A stretch of 64,000 nucleotides of DNA from Mycobacterium triplex (GCF_000689255.1 NZ_HG964446.1:5116152-5180151); one strand, 5' to 3'; shown: positions 1 through 8,754, counted from the stretch's first letter. Notes: generated by a model not told the origin, from the sequence alone. Translations and numbers: made by a program.

Positions 1-306
1 CACAACCAGCAGCACCGCGCCACCGAACTGCATCACGGCAAGGATCGGCATCCGCTTCTCGATGCGTGCGATCTGGATGGAGATCACGCCGAAGAACGGG
101 AACAGCAGCGTGGTGGCGATCAGGCCCAACACCATGCCGATACGAATCGAGATCGCATGGTCGGTGAAGACCCGTGCGATCGTGTCCGGGTCCCACGACG
201 GCGCGAGCGGAGGGACGAACCTGGCAAGGCCGGCGAACGCGATCAGGTAGAGGACGAAAAAGACTGGGCCTGCCCACACGGCAGCGAGTTGGATGCGCTT
301 CGCCAC
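1..306 (-). CDS. integral membrane protein, C-terminus beyond the window
   Basis: The frame reads 102 codons from a GTG at 306 to the window edge, preceded by a strong AAGGAGG about 6 nt upstream. It shows an N-terminal hydrophobic segment (about residues 5-28), a polar loop, and further hydrophobic stretches near 50-75 and 90-102. The pattern of a Trp/Asp loop, an I-R-I-G motif and a Q-I-A-R-I-E motif is shared with the membrane protein at 2276-3055 (Q-M-A-R-V-E), so the two look like diverged paralogs. I do not recognise a function. It is co-directional with the AveC-like gene, 83 bp downstream of that gene's stop. Confidence 0.7.
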   Translation of the reverse strand, partial: MAKRIQLAAVWAGPVFFVLYLIAFAGLARFVPPLAPSWDPDTIARVFTDHAISIRIGMVLGLIATTLLFPFFGVISIQIARIEKRMPILAVMQFGGAVLLVV

Positions 307-389
307 GAGTACCTCCTTGTGATCGTCTGCTATGTAGCTATGAAATTTGTTGTTGCGCATTAGTTCTCACGTCGGCACCGCGGGCGCCA

Positions 390-1457
390 TCACGGGTTGT
401 GCACGGGTCTCGGCATCGGCACGCCCGGCCCGGGGCAGGTGTGGCCGTCGGCGCCGGCGGCGCACATGTCGTTGACCATGTATGACGGGTAGCCCGGCGG
501 GAACGGATCCGAATGGGTTGCGAACCACTGCTGCGGAAGCATGTAGAGCACCGCAAATCCGAGGTGGATAGCGCCGTAGATCGCGAAAAACTTGACCGCC
601 TGCTTGCCCCTGAATCCCAAATTCAGTGTGCTGATTCCGCGCTCGACGACGGTCTGGCCCCGGTCGTCGCGAAAATAGCTCAGACACGCGATGGCTCCGA
701 GCGCAAACCCGCCGAACAGCACCGTTTCCGACAGCGGAATCTGGTATGTCTGGCCGGCGAACAGCGTGATCGCGCGGATGCCGCCCGGGTAGGCGTATAC
801 GCCGGTGCGCAACACCAGACCCTCGACGAGGGTGTCGCTCAGCGTCAAACCGACGACGATCGTGACCACGATGCCGACGATGCCCAGGCCCGGCCAGCGT
901 GACTTGATCTTGCGCAGGAGCCACAGGATCACGATCACTTGTGAGAAGACCAGCGCGGTGTAGGCCGGCGGAACGATCAGCAATGGTTCAGGGAGCCTGT
1001 TGGCGTGCGGGCTGGTCCATGTCGGCCAGGACCCGTTAGCCCAGGCCCCCCGGTTGATCAAATGCGAGTTATAGAACAGGGTCACCGACGTGTAGTTCAT
1101 CACCATGTCCCAGAAGAACACCGTCGATGCCGCCAGAGCGATCATCGCGTCGGTCGTCAGGAACCGGTGCTTGCGCCATGGCCGGATCACCCACAAATAA
1201 AGCAGTGCCACCGCGGCGATCGGTATAGCGATCTGTAACGCGTTGAACACTAACGCCTTCCAGGCCGGAAGTTTATCGGGCCCGGGGTCCGTGGGCGTGA
1301 AGCTCGAGCCGAATATCCACTTGGCCAGTACGAAGACCTGGAAGGAAAGCAGCACGACCCCCGCACTCGACCACCACAGCACCGGGCGCGGCCGGCGAAC
1401 CTCCGGATCGAGACGTAGCCCCCCGGGCGGGAGCTCGTCACGCTGAATCGTCGCCAC
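390..1457 (-). CDS. AveC-like (spirocyclase AveC family) membrane protein
   Basis: This is a 355-residue polytopic membrane protein with hydrophobic segments spread along its length and Trp/Asp/Asn-rich loops. Its layout matches the AveC-like family: an F-F-W-D-M-V-M-N-Y motif around residue 115, a G-V-Y-x-Y-P-G-G loop, an S-Y-F-R-D-D loop and a Pro/Gly-rich C-tail. AveC in avermectin biosynthesis is a dehydratase/spirocyclase; the substrate of mycobacterial relatives is unknown. GTG 1457 is chosen because AAGGGA lies 6 nt upstream; GTG 1481 and ATG 1472 are in-frame alternatives. A second family member sits at 8747-9886. The divergent TetR gene at 1613 and two AAGTG palindromes suggest local repression. 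Confidence 0.7.
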   Translation of the reverse strand: MATIQRDELPPGGLRLDPEVRRPRPVLWWSSAGVVLLSFQVFVLAKWIFGSSFTPTDPGPDKLPAWKALVFNALQIAIPIAAVALLYLWVIRPWRKHRFLTTDAMIALAASTVFFWDMVMNYTSVTLFYNSHLINRGAWANGSWPTWTSPHANRLPEPLLIVPPAYTALVFSQVIVILWLLRKIKSRWPGLGIVGIVVTIVVGLTLSDTLVEGLVLRTGVYAYPGGIRAITLFAGQTYQIPLSETVLFGGFALGAIACLSYFRDDRGQTVVERGISTLNLGFRGKQAVKFFAIYGAIHLGFAVLYMLPQQWFATHSDPFPPGYPSYMVNDMCAAGADGHTCPGPGVPMPRPVHNP

Positions 1458-1502
1458 GTCTGGTCCCTTCATCGCCGGCACGACAGGCTTCCCACAGCCT
1501 GA

Positions 1503-1554
1503 AAGTGGCGCTTACATTATGAGCCGCGAAAACTCAAATATGCAAGTGACACTT
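1503..1554. promoter_or_regulatory. two AAGTG-N-CACTT operator-like palindromes
   Basis: Two palindromes lie in the divergent gap between the AveC-like gene and a TetR gene. The one at 1544-1554 is perfect (AAGTG-A-CACTT); the one at 1503-1513 has one mismatch (AAGTG-G-CGCTT). Both continue with ACAT on the same strand. Their centres are 41 bp apart, close to four helical turns. On the minus strand a plausible promoter (TTGCAT, about 18 nt, CATAAT) for the AveC-like gene lies between and over them. Binding by the adjacent TetR protein is inference. Confidence 0.6.
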
Positions 1555-1612
1555 ACATCCGGTCAGGGTGCGGCACTGTCGAACGGCGTCGATTCGCTTA
1601 GAATCTTCTGCT

Positions 1613-2254
1613 ATGCAGCCAGATTCGCAAGACCGGCCAGGCTGGCGCGACGGTGCGCGGGCCCGAACGCTAGCCGCCGCGCATCAGCTCTTCGCTGAGA
1701 ACGGCTACCGAGCGACGACGACGAAAGAGATCTGCCTGCTGGCCGGCATCGCCGAACCGACGCTGTTTCGCCATTTCGGCTCCAAGGCAAACCTGTTCGA
1801 GATGACCATCATGGAGCCGTTCACCGCGTTCATCGACGGCTGGATCGCCTCGTGGCGCGAGTTTTCGGCCGAGTCGTCAGTCCAGGACCTCGCCGAAAGC
1901 CTGGTCAGTGGCCTGTTCGCGCTGGTGCGCCGGGACCGCAGGCTGTTTCAGGAACTCATGGAAGCTCGCCCGGACCCCAAGAGTGATTTGCACGAGTCCG
2001 CCGTCGCGATCAGCACCCGGATCCGCCAGGGCCTGCGGGCCGTGCAGGAAGTGGGCCTCGAGATCGCCGACGAACGTCATCTGACGCGCCTGGACCCGCC
2101 CGCAACGATCACCTCGGTGGCCGCCATGGTCATCGGCGCCGTGCTGCTCGAAGACTGGATCGTGCCCGCCGGTGCTCGCCGGCCCAGTCAAGACAGGATG
2201 ATCCACGAGATGACCATGATGGTGACCCACGGCATCACCGGCCGTCCATCGTGA
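1613..2254 (+). CDS. TetR/AcrR family transcriptional regulator
   Basis: The 213-residue product has a classic TetR N-terminus: helix-turn-helix at about residues 20-60 with the signatures A-A-H-Q-L-F-A-E-N-G-Y, T-T-K-E-I and L-F-R-H-F-G-S-K, then a helical ligand-binding region. ATG 1613 is preferred over an upstream in-frame start at 1568 because a TAGAAT -10 box at 1599-1604 ends 8 nt before it, the usual geometry of a leaderless mycobacterial transcript. It is divergent from the AveC-like gene and faces the two AAGTG palindromes, so it probably represses that gene and perhaps itself. The inducer is unknown. Confidence 0.85.
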   Translation: MQPDSQDRPGWRDGARARTLAAAHQLFAENGYRATTTKEICLLAGIAEPTLFRHFGSKANLFEMTIMEPFTAFIDGWIASWREFSAESSVQDLAESLVSGLFALVRRDRRLFQELMEARPDPKSDLHESAVAISTRIRQGLRAVQEVGLEIADERHLTRLDPPATITSVAAMVIGAVLLEDWIVPAGARRPSQDRMIHEMTMMVTHGITGRPS

Positions 2255-2275
2255 TTCGGCTGTTCGGCGTCGGGT

Positions 2276-3055
2276 TCAGGCGAAGTAGTTCTCGGCTGGG
2301 TCTTCCCGCTGGGCCCGGATGGCCCGGAAACAAAGGTTGCTCTGGATGATGATCCACACCGTAAACAGCACGAACGGCGACCAGAACACCAGCAGGCCGT
2401 TCCAGGCGAAGGGGCCCGTACGGGGTAGGAACGCGAACGCACCCGCCTCGAACATGAAGGTGATCCATAGCGAGCCGTAGGCCCACCAACGCGGGAAGGG
2501 GTTGTTCTTGACCTGCTGGGTGGCCGGCCGCAAGGCGATCACCGAAACGGCGATCCACGCGAAGATGTACGCCTGGTCGGTCGTCGTCATGGTCAGGGAC
2601 GCCAACTCGTGCATCAGGGTCGTCACCTCGGAATTCTTACGTGGCGCGGTATAGGCCGCCACTCCCCACATCATCGGGGGCAGCGCCAGGTAGATCGACA
2701 TCAACGTGCCGCTGGCCAGGGTCAGCGCGCTCCACACCTTCCAGCGCCCCGGCTCCACCCGGGCCATCTGCGCGGCGAACACGGCCCAGATCGGCATCAT
2801 GAAACAGCCGGTCCAGCTGCAGATGACAGCGCCCCACTTGATCTTTGTCCCGTTGGCGACGTACCACTGCGCCACCTCGTCGGCGGACCACTGCGGGCTC
2901 TTCAGCGGGGCCTGCTGCAACAGGAGCACAAACGCCAGGCCGTAGACGATGGCGAGAGCGACACCCCACCACAGGATCGCCCGCTGGCTCGCCAGGGAGA
3001 AGTGGCCGCGATTATCCACCGTGGCGTGCGGCGGCGAGCTCGTAGATGACGTCAT
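2276..3055 (-). CDS. conserved integral membrane protein
   Basis: This 259-residue protein has about six or seven hydrophobic segments, starting after a short Ser/Thr-rich cytoplasmic tail. ATG 3055 follows GAGAGGG at a normal distance; an earlier in-frame start at 3106 has no such support. The first half resembles the truncated protein at 1-306 (W-S-A-D-E-V-A loop, I-K-W-G-A, Q-M-A-R-V-E), so both appear to belong to one small membrane family linked to AveC-like genes. No catalytic motif is evident. It converges on the TetR gene ending at 2254, leaving only 21 bp, and has its own promoter region with an AACGATCGTT palindrome. Confidence 0.7.
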   Translation of the reverse strand: MTSSTSSPPHATVDNRGHFSLASQRAILWWGVALAIVYGLAFVLLLQQAPLKSPQWSADEVAQWYVANGTKIKWGAVICSWTGCFMMPIWAVFAAQMARVEPGRWKVWSALTLASGTLMSIYLALPPMMWGVAAYTAPRKNSEVTTLMHELASLTMTTTDQAYIFAWIAVSVIALRPATQQVKNNPFPRWWAYGSLWITFMFEAGAFAFLPRTGPFAWNGLLVFWSPFVLFTVWIIIQSNLCFRAIRAQREDPAENYFA

Positions 3056-3157
3056 GAGTTGCCCTCTCAAACGATGCGACCAGCCATGCCCGGCTTGCCG
3101 CGTCACACGCGACGTGCGATGTGCCCTGTTTCACAAGAGATCGTACTCAAGCATGAT

Positions 3158-3167
3158 AACGATCGTT
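3158..3167. promoter_or_regulatory. palindrome AACGATCGTT, possible TetR operator
   Basis: A perfect 10-bp palindrome lies about 100 bp upstream of the membrane protein start at 3055 and close to the end of the TetR gene at 3257-3871. Its position suggests an operator for that regulator. A 10-bp palindrome can occur by chance, so support is modest. Apart from this I see nothing definite in the 200-bp gap 3056-3256. Confidence 0.3.
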
Positions 3168-3256
3168 CGCATGGATTCGTCAATAGCCCGTCGCACCTCG
3201 AACACGAACCGGTAGGGCGGCGACGCGTTCGACGGACGGGACCGGGCCAGTGTCCG

Positions 3257-3871
3257 TTAAGGCGTCGGCACCCTCGAGTTCAGGGGCGGAATCACGGTGT
3301 CGACAACGAGCCCCAGCTCCCGCCGGTTTGGCGGTTGTCCAGTCAGCAAGAAATGGTGGTTGATCAATGCCGGTCCGATGAAAGCGGTCAATGGGGTAAG
3401 CGTGCCCGGGTCGATGTCGCCCGCGTCGACGGCAGCTTGCAGGATCGAGTCGACGACCTTCAGGCGTGGGCCCACGACGGCATCGGCGAAGATGGAGCGC
3501 ATCTCGGGTTCGTGAAGAAGCTGCTGAACCGTCTGCAGGCCGGGAAATGCCGTCTTGCCGGCCACGAGGTCACGTTGGGAAATAAACAGGGCGAGCAAGG
3601 CCTCGCGAGCAGACCGGCCAGGGCGCGGCTCGGGCACCGCCGGCAACGCGTACACCAGCGCAGCATGCACCAAGTCGCGCTTAGACGCCCAGCGCCGATA
3701 CAACGCCGCCTTGCCGGTGCGGGCGCGCGCCGCGATCCCCTCCATCGTCAGCCCGCCGTAGCCGACCTCGGCCAATTCGGCCAACGTCGCCTCGTACAGC
3801 GCGCGCTCGAGTACGGCGCCCCGCCGGCGACTCCGACTGCCATGCGGCGCTACTCGAGCGGCTTGCGACAT
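3257..3871 (-). CDS. TetR/AcrR family transcriptional regulator
   Basis: The 204-residue product has a TetR DNA-binding domain at about residues 20-66: L-T-M-E-G-I-A-A-R-A, then K-A-A-L-Y-R-R-W-A-S-K-R-D-L. A helical C-terminal domain follows with an L-I-N-H-H-F-L-L segment common in the TetR_C family. ATG 3871 lies 6 nt after a TACTAT -10 box, so the transcript is probably leaderless. The basic N-terminal extension (R-S-R-R-R-G) is typical of actinobacterial members. It lies between the membrane protein (2276-3055) and the isomerase-like gene (3930-4586); its target is not known. Confidence 0.85.
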   Translation of the reverse strand: MSQAARVAPHGSRSRRRGAVLERALYEATLAELAEVGYGGLTMEGIAARARTGKAALYRRWASKRDLVHAALVYALPAVPEPRPGRSAREALLALFISQRDLVAGKTAFPGLQTVQQLLHEPEMRSIFADAVVGPRLKVVDSILQAAVDAGDIDPGTLTPLTAFIGPALINHHFLLTGQPPNRRELGLVVDTVIPPLNSRVPTP

Positions 3872-3929
3872 TTCACGATAGTAACCGTCCGCGTTCCGAA
3901 TAGCGCGACGCGGCGCCGAGAACGATCTC

Positions 3930-4586
3930 TCACGCGCGCGCCGACAGACCTATCCGCCGGCGCAGTCGCGGCACCCCTGGCCCGTCGAGCAGGTGCAGTA
4001 GCGCGGTGCGACCGCACACCGCCGTCATCAGCGCGGCCACCGGTCCACGGATCTCGGCGCCGCTGCCCCACGTTCGGTGAATATCGTTGGCGCACAGGCT
4101 GATCCCGTTCAGCCGACGAACGGGAACGAAACCGAACGGCCAGGGGCCGGTCAGGAATTCCATCGCCAGCGCTGCCAGCTGCGGGTCGGGCTCGAAAGGC
4201 AGGCCGAGCGGAATTCGGATATCGCCGCCGTGTACCAGGATGTCCGCGAGCGGATCCAGCGGCCCGAATAATGGTGGGCTGGTTGGCCGATCCGCGCACC
4301 GGTGCAGGCTGGCGGCGATCTCTGCGGATGGCAGCCGCGCGCGACGGCGCGCCAATTCGTCGATCGCACGAGCCATGCTGCCGCGGCCGATGGCTACGCG
4401 GAGGAACGCCGAAGTTTCGTCGACCACCGTGCTGACGATGTGTGCACCCACCGTTTTGACATCCCACCCCGCACACAGGCTGGGCGTCGCCAACTGCTCG
4501 GCATCCAAGCCCTCGAGCAGGCTTGCAATCCGCCGCCGTTCGTCGGCGACGGCAGCGAACACGTACTCGCGGTCGGCTGCTCGCAT
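3930..4586 (-). CDS. maleylpyruvate isomerase-family mycothiol-dependent enzyme
   Basis: The 218-residue protein begins with the helical DinB-like fold of the MDMPI N-terminal family: E-R-R-R-I-A-S-L-L-E-G-L, then L-C-A-G-W-D-V-K-T-V-G-A-H-I, with the metal-binding His. A later D-I-L-V-H-G-G-D-I-R motif supplies the other likely ligands. Family members use mycothiol as cofactor or act as metal-dependent transferases; the substrate here cannot be told. Its ATG overlaps the stop of the preceding hydrolase remnant (TGATG), so the two are translationally coupled downstream of the aldehyde dehydrogenase. Confidence 0.75.
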   Translation of the reverse strand: MRAADREYVFAAVADERRRIASLLEGLDAEQLATPSLCAGWDVKTVGAHIVSTVVDETSAFLRVAIGRGSMARAIDELARRRARLPSAEIAASLHRCADRPTSPPLFGPLDPLADILVHGGDIRIPLGLPFEPDPQLAALAMEFLTGPWPFGFVPVRRLNGISLCANDIHRTWGSGAEIRGPVAALMTAVCGRTALLHLLDGPGVPRLRRRIGLSARA

Positions 4587-4888
4587 CAGTGGGTAGCTGG
4601 CAGCATCAGCTTTTCGGCGACCCAGCCGGGTTCGGTGATCATCATGTCGTGGCCGGTGTCGAGGTCCCACAACCGCCGATTGGCCTTGCGCCGCAGTCCA
4701 TCCACGTCGCGCCAGCGCATGTACATCGTTGTGCAGAGGTGGGATTGCGGGAGCTGGGCGAGCTCGGCCTCGTTGGTCAACGACGGCGCGTAAACCTGGT
4801 GGACATGGGATCGCAACAGCCGCGCAACGGGCTGGTAGCACCAGCCGCCGTGGCCGCCACCATGCACCAAGACGTAGGTGGCGGCCAT
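4586..4888 (-). pseudogene. alpha/beta hydrolase remnant with large internal deletion
   Basis: The 100-codon frame starts like an intact alpha/beta hydrolase (Y-V-L-V-H-G-G-G-H-G-G-W-C, the oxyanion-loop region). After about 45 residues it jumps straight to a typical C-terminus (D-T-G-H-D-M-M-I-T-E-P) carrying the catalytic His. About 130 residues are missing, including the nucleophile elbow and the acid, so it cannot be a normal hydrolase. The frame itself is open, with an ATG 14 bp after the aldehyde dehydrogenase stop and a stop overlapping the next ATG. The deletion was therefore in frame and kept the operon's coupling intact. Confidence 0.7.
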
Positions 4889-4902
4889 GGCGCTGTCCGG
4901 GC

Positions 4903-6387
4903 TTACACCGCGGGGTATGCGACCGACTTGATCTCGGTGTACTGGTCGAAGCCGGCGACACCGTTCTGGCGTCCCACGCCGCTTTCCTTGTAACCACCGA
5001 ACGGCGTGTCGGCCCCGTACGGGGCACCACCGTTGACGCCCATGAAGCCGGCCTTGATCCGCCGTGTCACCGACAGCGCGCGCTCGAGCGAACCCGCAAA
5101 CACGTTGCCGGCCAACCCGTACACGCTGTCGTTGGCGATCCGGATCGCGTCCTCTTCGTCGTCGAACGGAATGACCGACAGCACCGGCCCGAAGATCTCT
5201 TCCTGGGCGATGGTCATCTTGTTGTCGACATTGGTGAAAAGCGTTGGGCGAACGTAATATCCCTTGTCGAAACCGGTCGGGGCGTCCGGACCGCCGACCA
5301 GCGCGGTGGCACCTTCCTCGACGCCCTTCTTGATGTAGCCCGTCACCCGGTCGTACTGCCGTTGCGAGATCACCGGGCCGCACAGCGTTGCGGGGTCCTG
5401 CGGGTCGCCGCACGTGACGTTCTCGTAGATGTTCTTGAGGATTTCCACGCCCTCGTCATAACGGGACCGGGGAAGGAGCAGCCGGGTCGGGTTGGCGCAA
5501 CCCTGACCGGCGTGCATGCACGGCGCGATGCCTACCATGCAAGCCGTCGCGAAGTCGGCGTCCTCCAGCACGATGGTGGCCGATTTGCCGCCGAGTTCCA
5601 GGAACAGCCGCTTCATGGTGGCCGCACCCTTTTCCATGATCCGTTTCCCGACCACCGTCGAGCCGGTGAACGAAATCAGGTCGACCTTGGGCGACAGGGT
5701 CAGCTCTTCACCCACGAAGTGATCCGACGCGGTGACCACGTTGACGACACCGGCTGGGATGTCGGTCTTTTCGGCGATCAGCCGACCGAGCCGGTTCGCG
5801 TTGAACGGGGTGTTGGGTGCCGGCTTGAGCACCACCGTATTGCCGGTGCCCAGCGCCTGGCCGAGCTTGTTGAGGGTGACCTCGAACGGGAAGTTCCACG
5901 GCACGATCGCGCCGACCACGCCGACCGGCTCGCGCCACACCTTGCGGGTGGTGAGCGTGCCGGTCAGGCTGATCACCTTGTCGCCCAGGTCGGTCTCCCA
6001 GGCGTACTCGTCGATCAGCCGCGCGGGGTACTTCAGCCCGTCTTCCAGCGGAGCGTCCAGCTGCGGGCCGAACGTGATGGCCCGCGGCGAGCCGACCTCG
6101 AGGATGAGCTCCTCGCGCAGCTCGTCGATCTCGGACTCGATCGCCTCGTGCAGCTGCAACAGGCAGCGCTTGCGCAGCTCCTTGTTGGTCGACCAGTCGG
6201 TCTCGTCGAAGGCACGCCGGGCGGCGTCGATGGCCCGGTGCATGTCCTCCTTGGAGGCGTCAGCAACCTCACCGAGCGATTCCTCGGTCGCGGGGTTGAT
6301 GTTGGTGAAGGTGCCGGCCTGGCCGTCGACGAGCTTCCCGTCGATCATCATTTTCGGCTCGAACCGGACCTTTACAGTGTCAGCCAT
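4903..6387 (-). CDS. aldehyde dehydrogenase family protein (NAD(P)+-dependent)
   Basis: This 494-residue protein has full family length. The order of motifs is P-W-N-F-P-F (nucleotide-binding entry), F-T-G-S-T-V-V-G, L-E-L-G-G-K (general-base Glu), and G-Q-G-C around residue 297 (catalytic Cys), then E-E-I-F-G-P and P-F-G-G-Y-K-E-S-G near the end. It should oxidise an aldehyde to an acid; the position next to a P450/SDR operon fits oxidation of a side-chain alcohol or aldehyde, which is inference. ATG 6387 is preceded by GAAGAGAG. A 145-bp gap separates it from the P450, so read-through or a separate promoter (TTGCCA/AAGGCT) are both possible. Confidence 0.9.
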   Translation of the reverse strand: MADTVKVRFEPKMMIDGKLVDGQAGTFTNINPATEESLGEVADASKEDMHRAIDAARRAFDETDWSTNKELRKRCLLQLHEAIESEIDELREELILEVGSPRAITFGPQLDAPLEDGLKYPARLIDEYAWETDLGDKVISLTGTLTTRKVWREPVGVVGAIVPWNFPFEVTLNKLGQALGTGNTVVLKPAPNTPFNANRLGRLIAEKTDIPAGVVNVVTASDHFVGEELTLSPKVDLISFTGSTVVGKRIMEKGAATMKRLFLELGGKSATIVLEDADFATACMVGIAPCMHAGQGCANPTRLLLPRSRYDEGVEILKNIYENVTCGDPQDPATLCGPVISQRQYDRVTGYIKKGVEEGATALVGGPDAPTGFDKGYYVRPTLFTNVDNKMTIAQEEIFGPVLSVIPFDDEEDAIRIANDSVYGLAGNVFAGSLERALSVTRRIKAGFMGVNGGAPYGADTPFGGYKESGVGRQNGVAGFDQYTEIKSVAYPAV

Positions 6388-6532
6388 TTTTGTTCAGCTC
6401 TCTTCAGACTCGTGATCTTGTGACTCGTCCCTGCGGAGAGCCTTACTGGAAACTAGCCGATTGGCAACATGCTCCCTGCGGGTAGGCCCCTGACGTGCGA
6501 TTACCGCACGCTCCCTCGGCGCCATGACCATC

Positions 6533-7753
6533 CTATTTCTGCGCGTCGAACAGCACCGGCACCGAGGTCGGCGACCGGAACACCTGCCCGCGGATGTGCG
6601 GGTCGTTCCCGTCGGGATCCAGCCGCAGATTGGGCAGCCGGTCCAACAAAAGGTTGATCGCGGTGCGCATCTCCAGGCGGGCCAGGTGCATGCCCAGGCA
6701 AACATGGACGCCATACCCCCAGCCCAGATTCGCCTTCGCCTGGCGGTGGATGTTGAACGTGTTCGGGTCGTCGTAGCGATCCTCCTGCCGGTTCGCCGAA
6801 CCCAGCATCGGCATCACCGTCGCCCCGGCCGGGATCGCCACGCCGCCGAGCTCGGTGTCGCGGGTCGCCACCCGGGTGATGGTCAGCAGCGGCGATTCCC
6901 AGCGCACCCCCTCCTCGATCGCCTGCGGCAGCAGCGAGCGGTCCGCGCGGATCGCATCCAACTGCGCGGGGTCCGACAGCAACGCCAGCAGCAGGCTGCC
7001 CAACGCCCGGTAGGTCGTCTCCACGCCGGCGGGCAGCAGCAGCCGCAGAAACGAGAAGATCTCTTCGTCCGCGAGCTTTTCCCCGTCGATCTCGGCCGCG
7101 GCCAGGGCGCTGATCAGATCGTCCTTCGGCTCGGCCCGGCGGGCCTCGAGTATCGGGGCGAAGTATTCGCACAGGGCGGCCGAAGCCGCCAGCCCGCGTT
7201 CGGGGTTCATCAGCCAGCTCAGCAGCGAAATCGACCACCGCTGGAACTGCGGGTAGTCCTCTTCGGGCAAGCCCAGCAGGCCGGCGATGATCTGGCTCGG
7301 GTAGTCGAAGGTGAATTCCTTGACCAGATCAGCCTTGCCATTGGGTGCGAACTTGTCGATCAGACTGTTCGCCACCCGGCCGACCAGCTCGTCTTGCCAG
7401 CGCGCCAATGACTTCTGCGAGAACGCCTTTGACACCAGGGACCGCAGCCGGCCGTGGATGGGCTCGTCCATGCCGAGCATTACCCGCTCGCCCAGCACCG
7501 GGCCGAACGCGGCGATCACGGCCGAGGACGAAAAGGTCTCGTTGTCGCGCAACATCTGCTGGATGTCCTCGTGGCGATACACGATGAACATCGGCAGCGA
7601 CTCCTCGTGCGGAAGCGCGCCCGAGGTCTCGAGTCGCTGCACCGGTTCCTCGCGGCGCAGCCGCGCCAGTTCGGTGTACGGGTCGCGCACGTCACCGGAG
7701 ATCGCATCGTCGAAGGCACCGAAGTCCTCCAAGTCGTCGAAAAGCTGTTCCAT
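6533..7753 (-). CDS. cytochrome P450
   Basis: The 406-residue product has the length of a soluble bacterial P450. Visible motifs are the I-helix A-G-V-E-T-T, the K-helix E-G-V-R (ExxR), the A-N-R-Q-E-D-R-Y-D-D-P segment, and the haem-binding loop G-W-G-Y-G-V-H-V-C-L-G with the Cys ligand near residue 352. It hydroxylates an unknown hydrophobic substrate and needs a ferredoxin and reductase, neither of which lies nearby. ATG 7753 lies 2 bp after the SDR stop and its GAGGGG ribosome site lies inside the SDR end, so it is the last gene of the SBP-AveC-SDR-P450 operon. Confidence 0.92.
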   Translation of the reverse strand: MEQLFDDLEDFGAFDDAISGDVRDPYTELARLRREEPVQRLETSGALPHEESLPMFIVYRHEDIQQMLRDNETFSSSAVIAAFGPVLGERVMLGMDEPIHGRLRSLVSKAFSQKSLARWQDELVGRVANSLIDKFAPNGKADLVKEFTFDYPSQIIAGLLGLPEEDYPQFQRWSISLLSWLMNPERGLAASAALCEYFAPILEARRAEPKDDLISALAAAEIDGEKLADEEIFSFLRLLLPAGVETTYRALGSLLLALLSDPAQLDAIRADRSLLPQAIEEGVRWESPLLTITRVATRDTELGGVAIPAGATVMPMLGSANRQEDRYDDPNTFNIHRQAKANLGWGYGVHVCLGMHLARLEMRTAINLLLDRLPNLRLDPDGNDPHIRGQVFRSPTSVPVLFDAQK

Positions 7754-7755
7754 AG

Positions 7756-8754
7756 TTACCCCTCAGTCCCCTTATTTCCGTTGCGGCGCTTAGCCGCCAG
7801 CGACGCCAAGCGCTGCAGCACCGGCTGCGGAAGAATCTTGGCGGCGAAAACCATCGCCTTTTGGCCAGCCGTCAACGGCCATGCGCCGTCGCGCATCGCA
7901 CCGAAGCGCGGTATGCCCAGCGCGATCCGCGACAGGTGATGCATCCCCGTCGGCGGAAGAATCCGACTGGACGCCAACAGCATCGACGCATCCAAACCCA
8001 CGCCCCGGCGCCGGAACGCCCCGGTGTCCGCCAGCGCCTTGACCAACCCATCGGTGAACCGCTCGGGTGGACGAGCGAGGCTGACCGCGAACCGGCCGCG
8101 GCTGTTCATCGTCTGATGGATCCGGGCATAGGGCCCTTCGAAGTTGCGGTCGTCGGTCGTACCGGCGTCGGTGATGATCTCGGTGTCGTACATGCCGGTC
8201 ACCAGGATGCTGACGCCGAGACCGAACGGCGCGATCTCACCGGCCATCGATTCGCCCCACCGTTCCAGCGCGCCCTTGGCCGCGGAATACGGCGCGGTGC
8301 CCGGCTGACCGCGCACCCCGTTCGCGCTGGAGACCAGCACGATGCGGCCGTGGCCCGCCGCCCGCATGGACGGCAACAGGGCCTTGGTCAGTTCCACCGG
8401 GCCGATGACGCTGGTGGTGAACATGTTCTGCCACAACGTCGTATCCGCCTCCTCCACCATGCCGGCGGCGGAGATTCCGGCGTTGTGCACGATGGCGAAC
8501 GGCGCGCCGACGGCCTCTTCGATTGCCTTGGCCGCCGCGGAGATCGACCCGATGTCCAACAGATCGAGCTCGACCGCGATCAGCCGGTCGTCGTCGTCGG
8601 AGGCCCCGATCGCTTGCCGCAGCAGCGGAAGTCCCTTCTCGGGTGTGCGCATGGCCGCGACCACGCGCCACCCCTCGCGATACAGGCGCACGGCCGAGGC
8701 GAACCCCAGTCCGCGCGACGCGCCGGTGATGACGACCGCGCGCGGCTCAGCCAT
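7756..8754 (-). CDS. SDR family NAD(P)-dependent oxidoreductase
   Basis: The 332-residue protein is a classical-type SDR: cofactor loop T-G-A-S-R-G-L-G near residue 11, N-A-G around residue 90, catalytic Ser in V-S-S-A-N-G and Y-S-A-A-K. It has a long C-terminal extension (about 80 residues) ending in a basic, possibly membrane-associating helix. ATG 8754 lies inside the last codons of the AveC-like gene (8-bp overlap), so expression is coupled. It probably interconverts an alcohol and a ketone on the substrate handled by the neighbouring P450 and AveC-like protein; that is inference from the operon. Confidence 0.87.
   Translation of the reverse strand: MAEPRAVVITGASRGLGFASAVRLYREGWRVVAAMRTPEKGLPLLRQAIGASDDDDRLIAVELDLLDIGSISAAAKAIEEAVGAPFAIVHNAGISAAGMVEEADTTLWQNMFTTSVIGPVELTKALLPSMRAAGHGRIVLVSSANGVRGQPGTAPYSAAKGALERWGESMAGEIAPFGLGVSILVTGMYDTEIITDAGTTDDRNFEGPYARIHQTMNSRGRFAVSLARPPERFTDGLVKALADTGAFRRRGVGLDASMLLASSRILPPTGMHHLSRIALGIPRFGAMRDGAWPLTAGQKAMVFAAKILPQPVLQRLASLAAKRRNGNKGTEG

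Noticed and set aside
4587..5030. Longer N-terminus for the mycothiol-isomerase-like gene
   Set aside because: It would overlap the hydrolase remnant and aldehyde dehydrogenase; family homology starts at ATG 4586.
6385..6400. ATTTTTGTTCAG at the aldehyde dehydrogenase start as another regulon operator
   Set aside because: Only half of the motif matches, it overlaps the start codon and no paired -35/-10 spacing is present.
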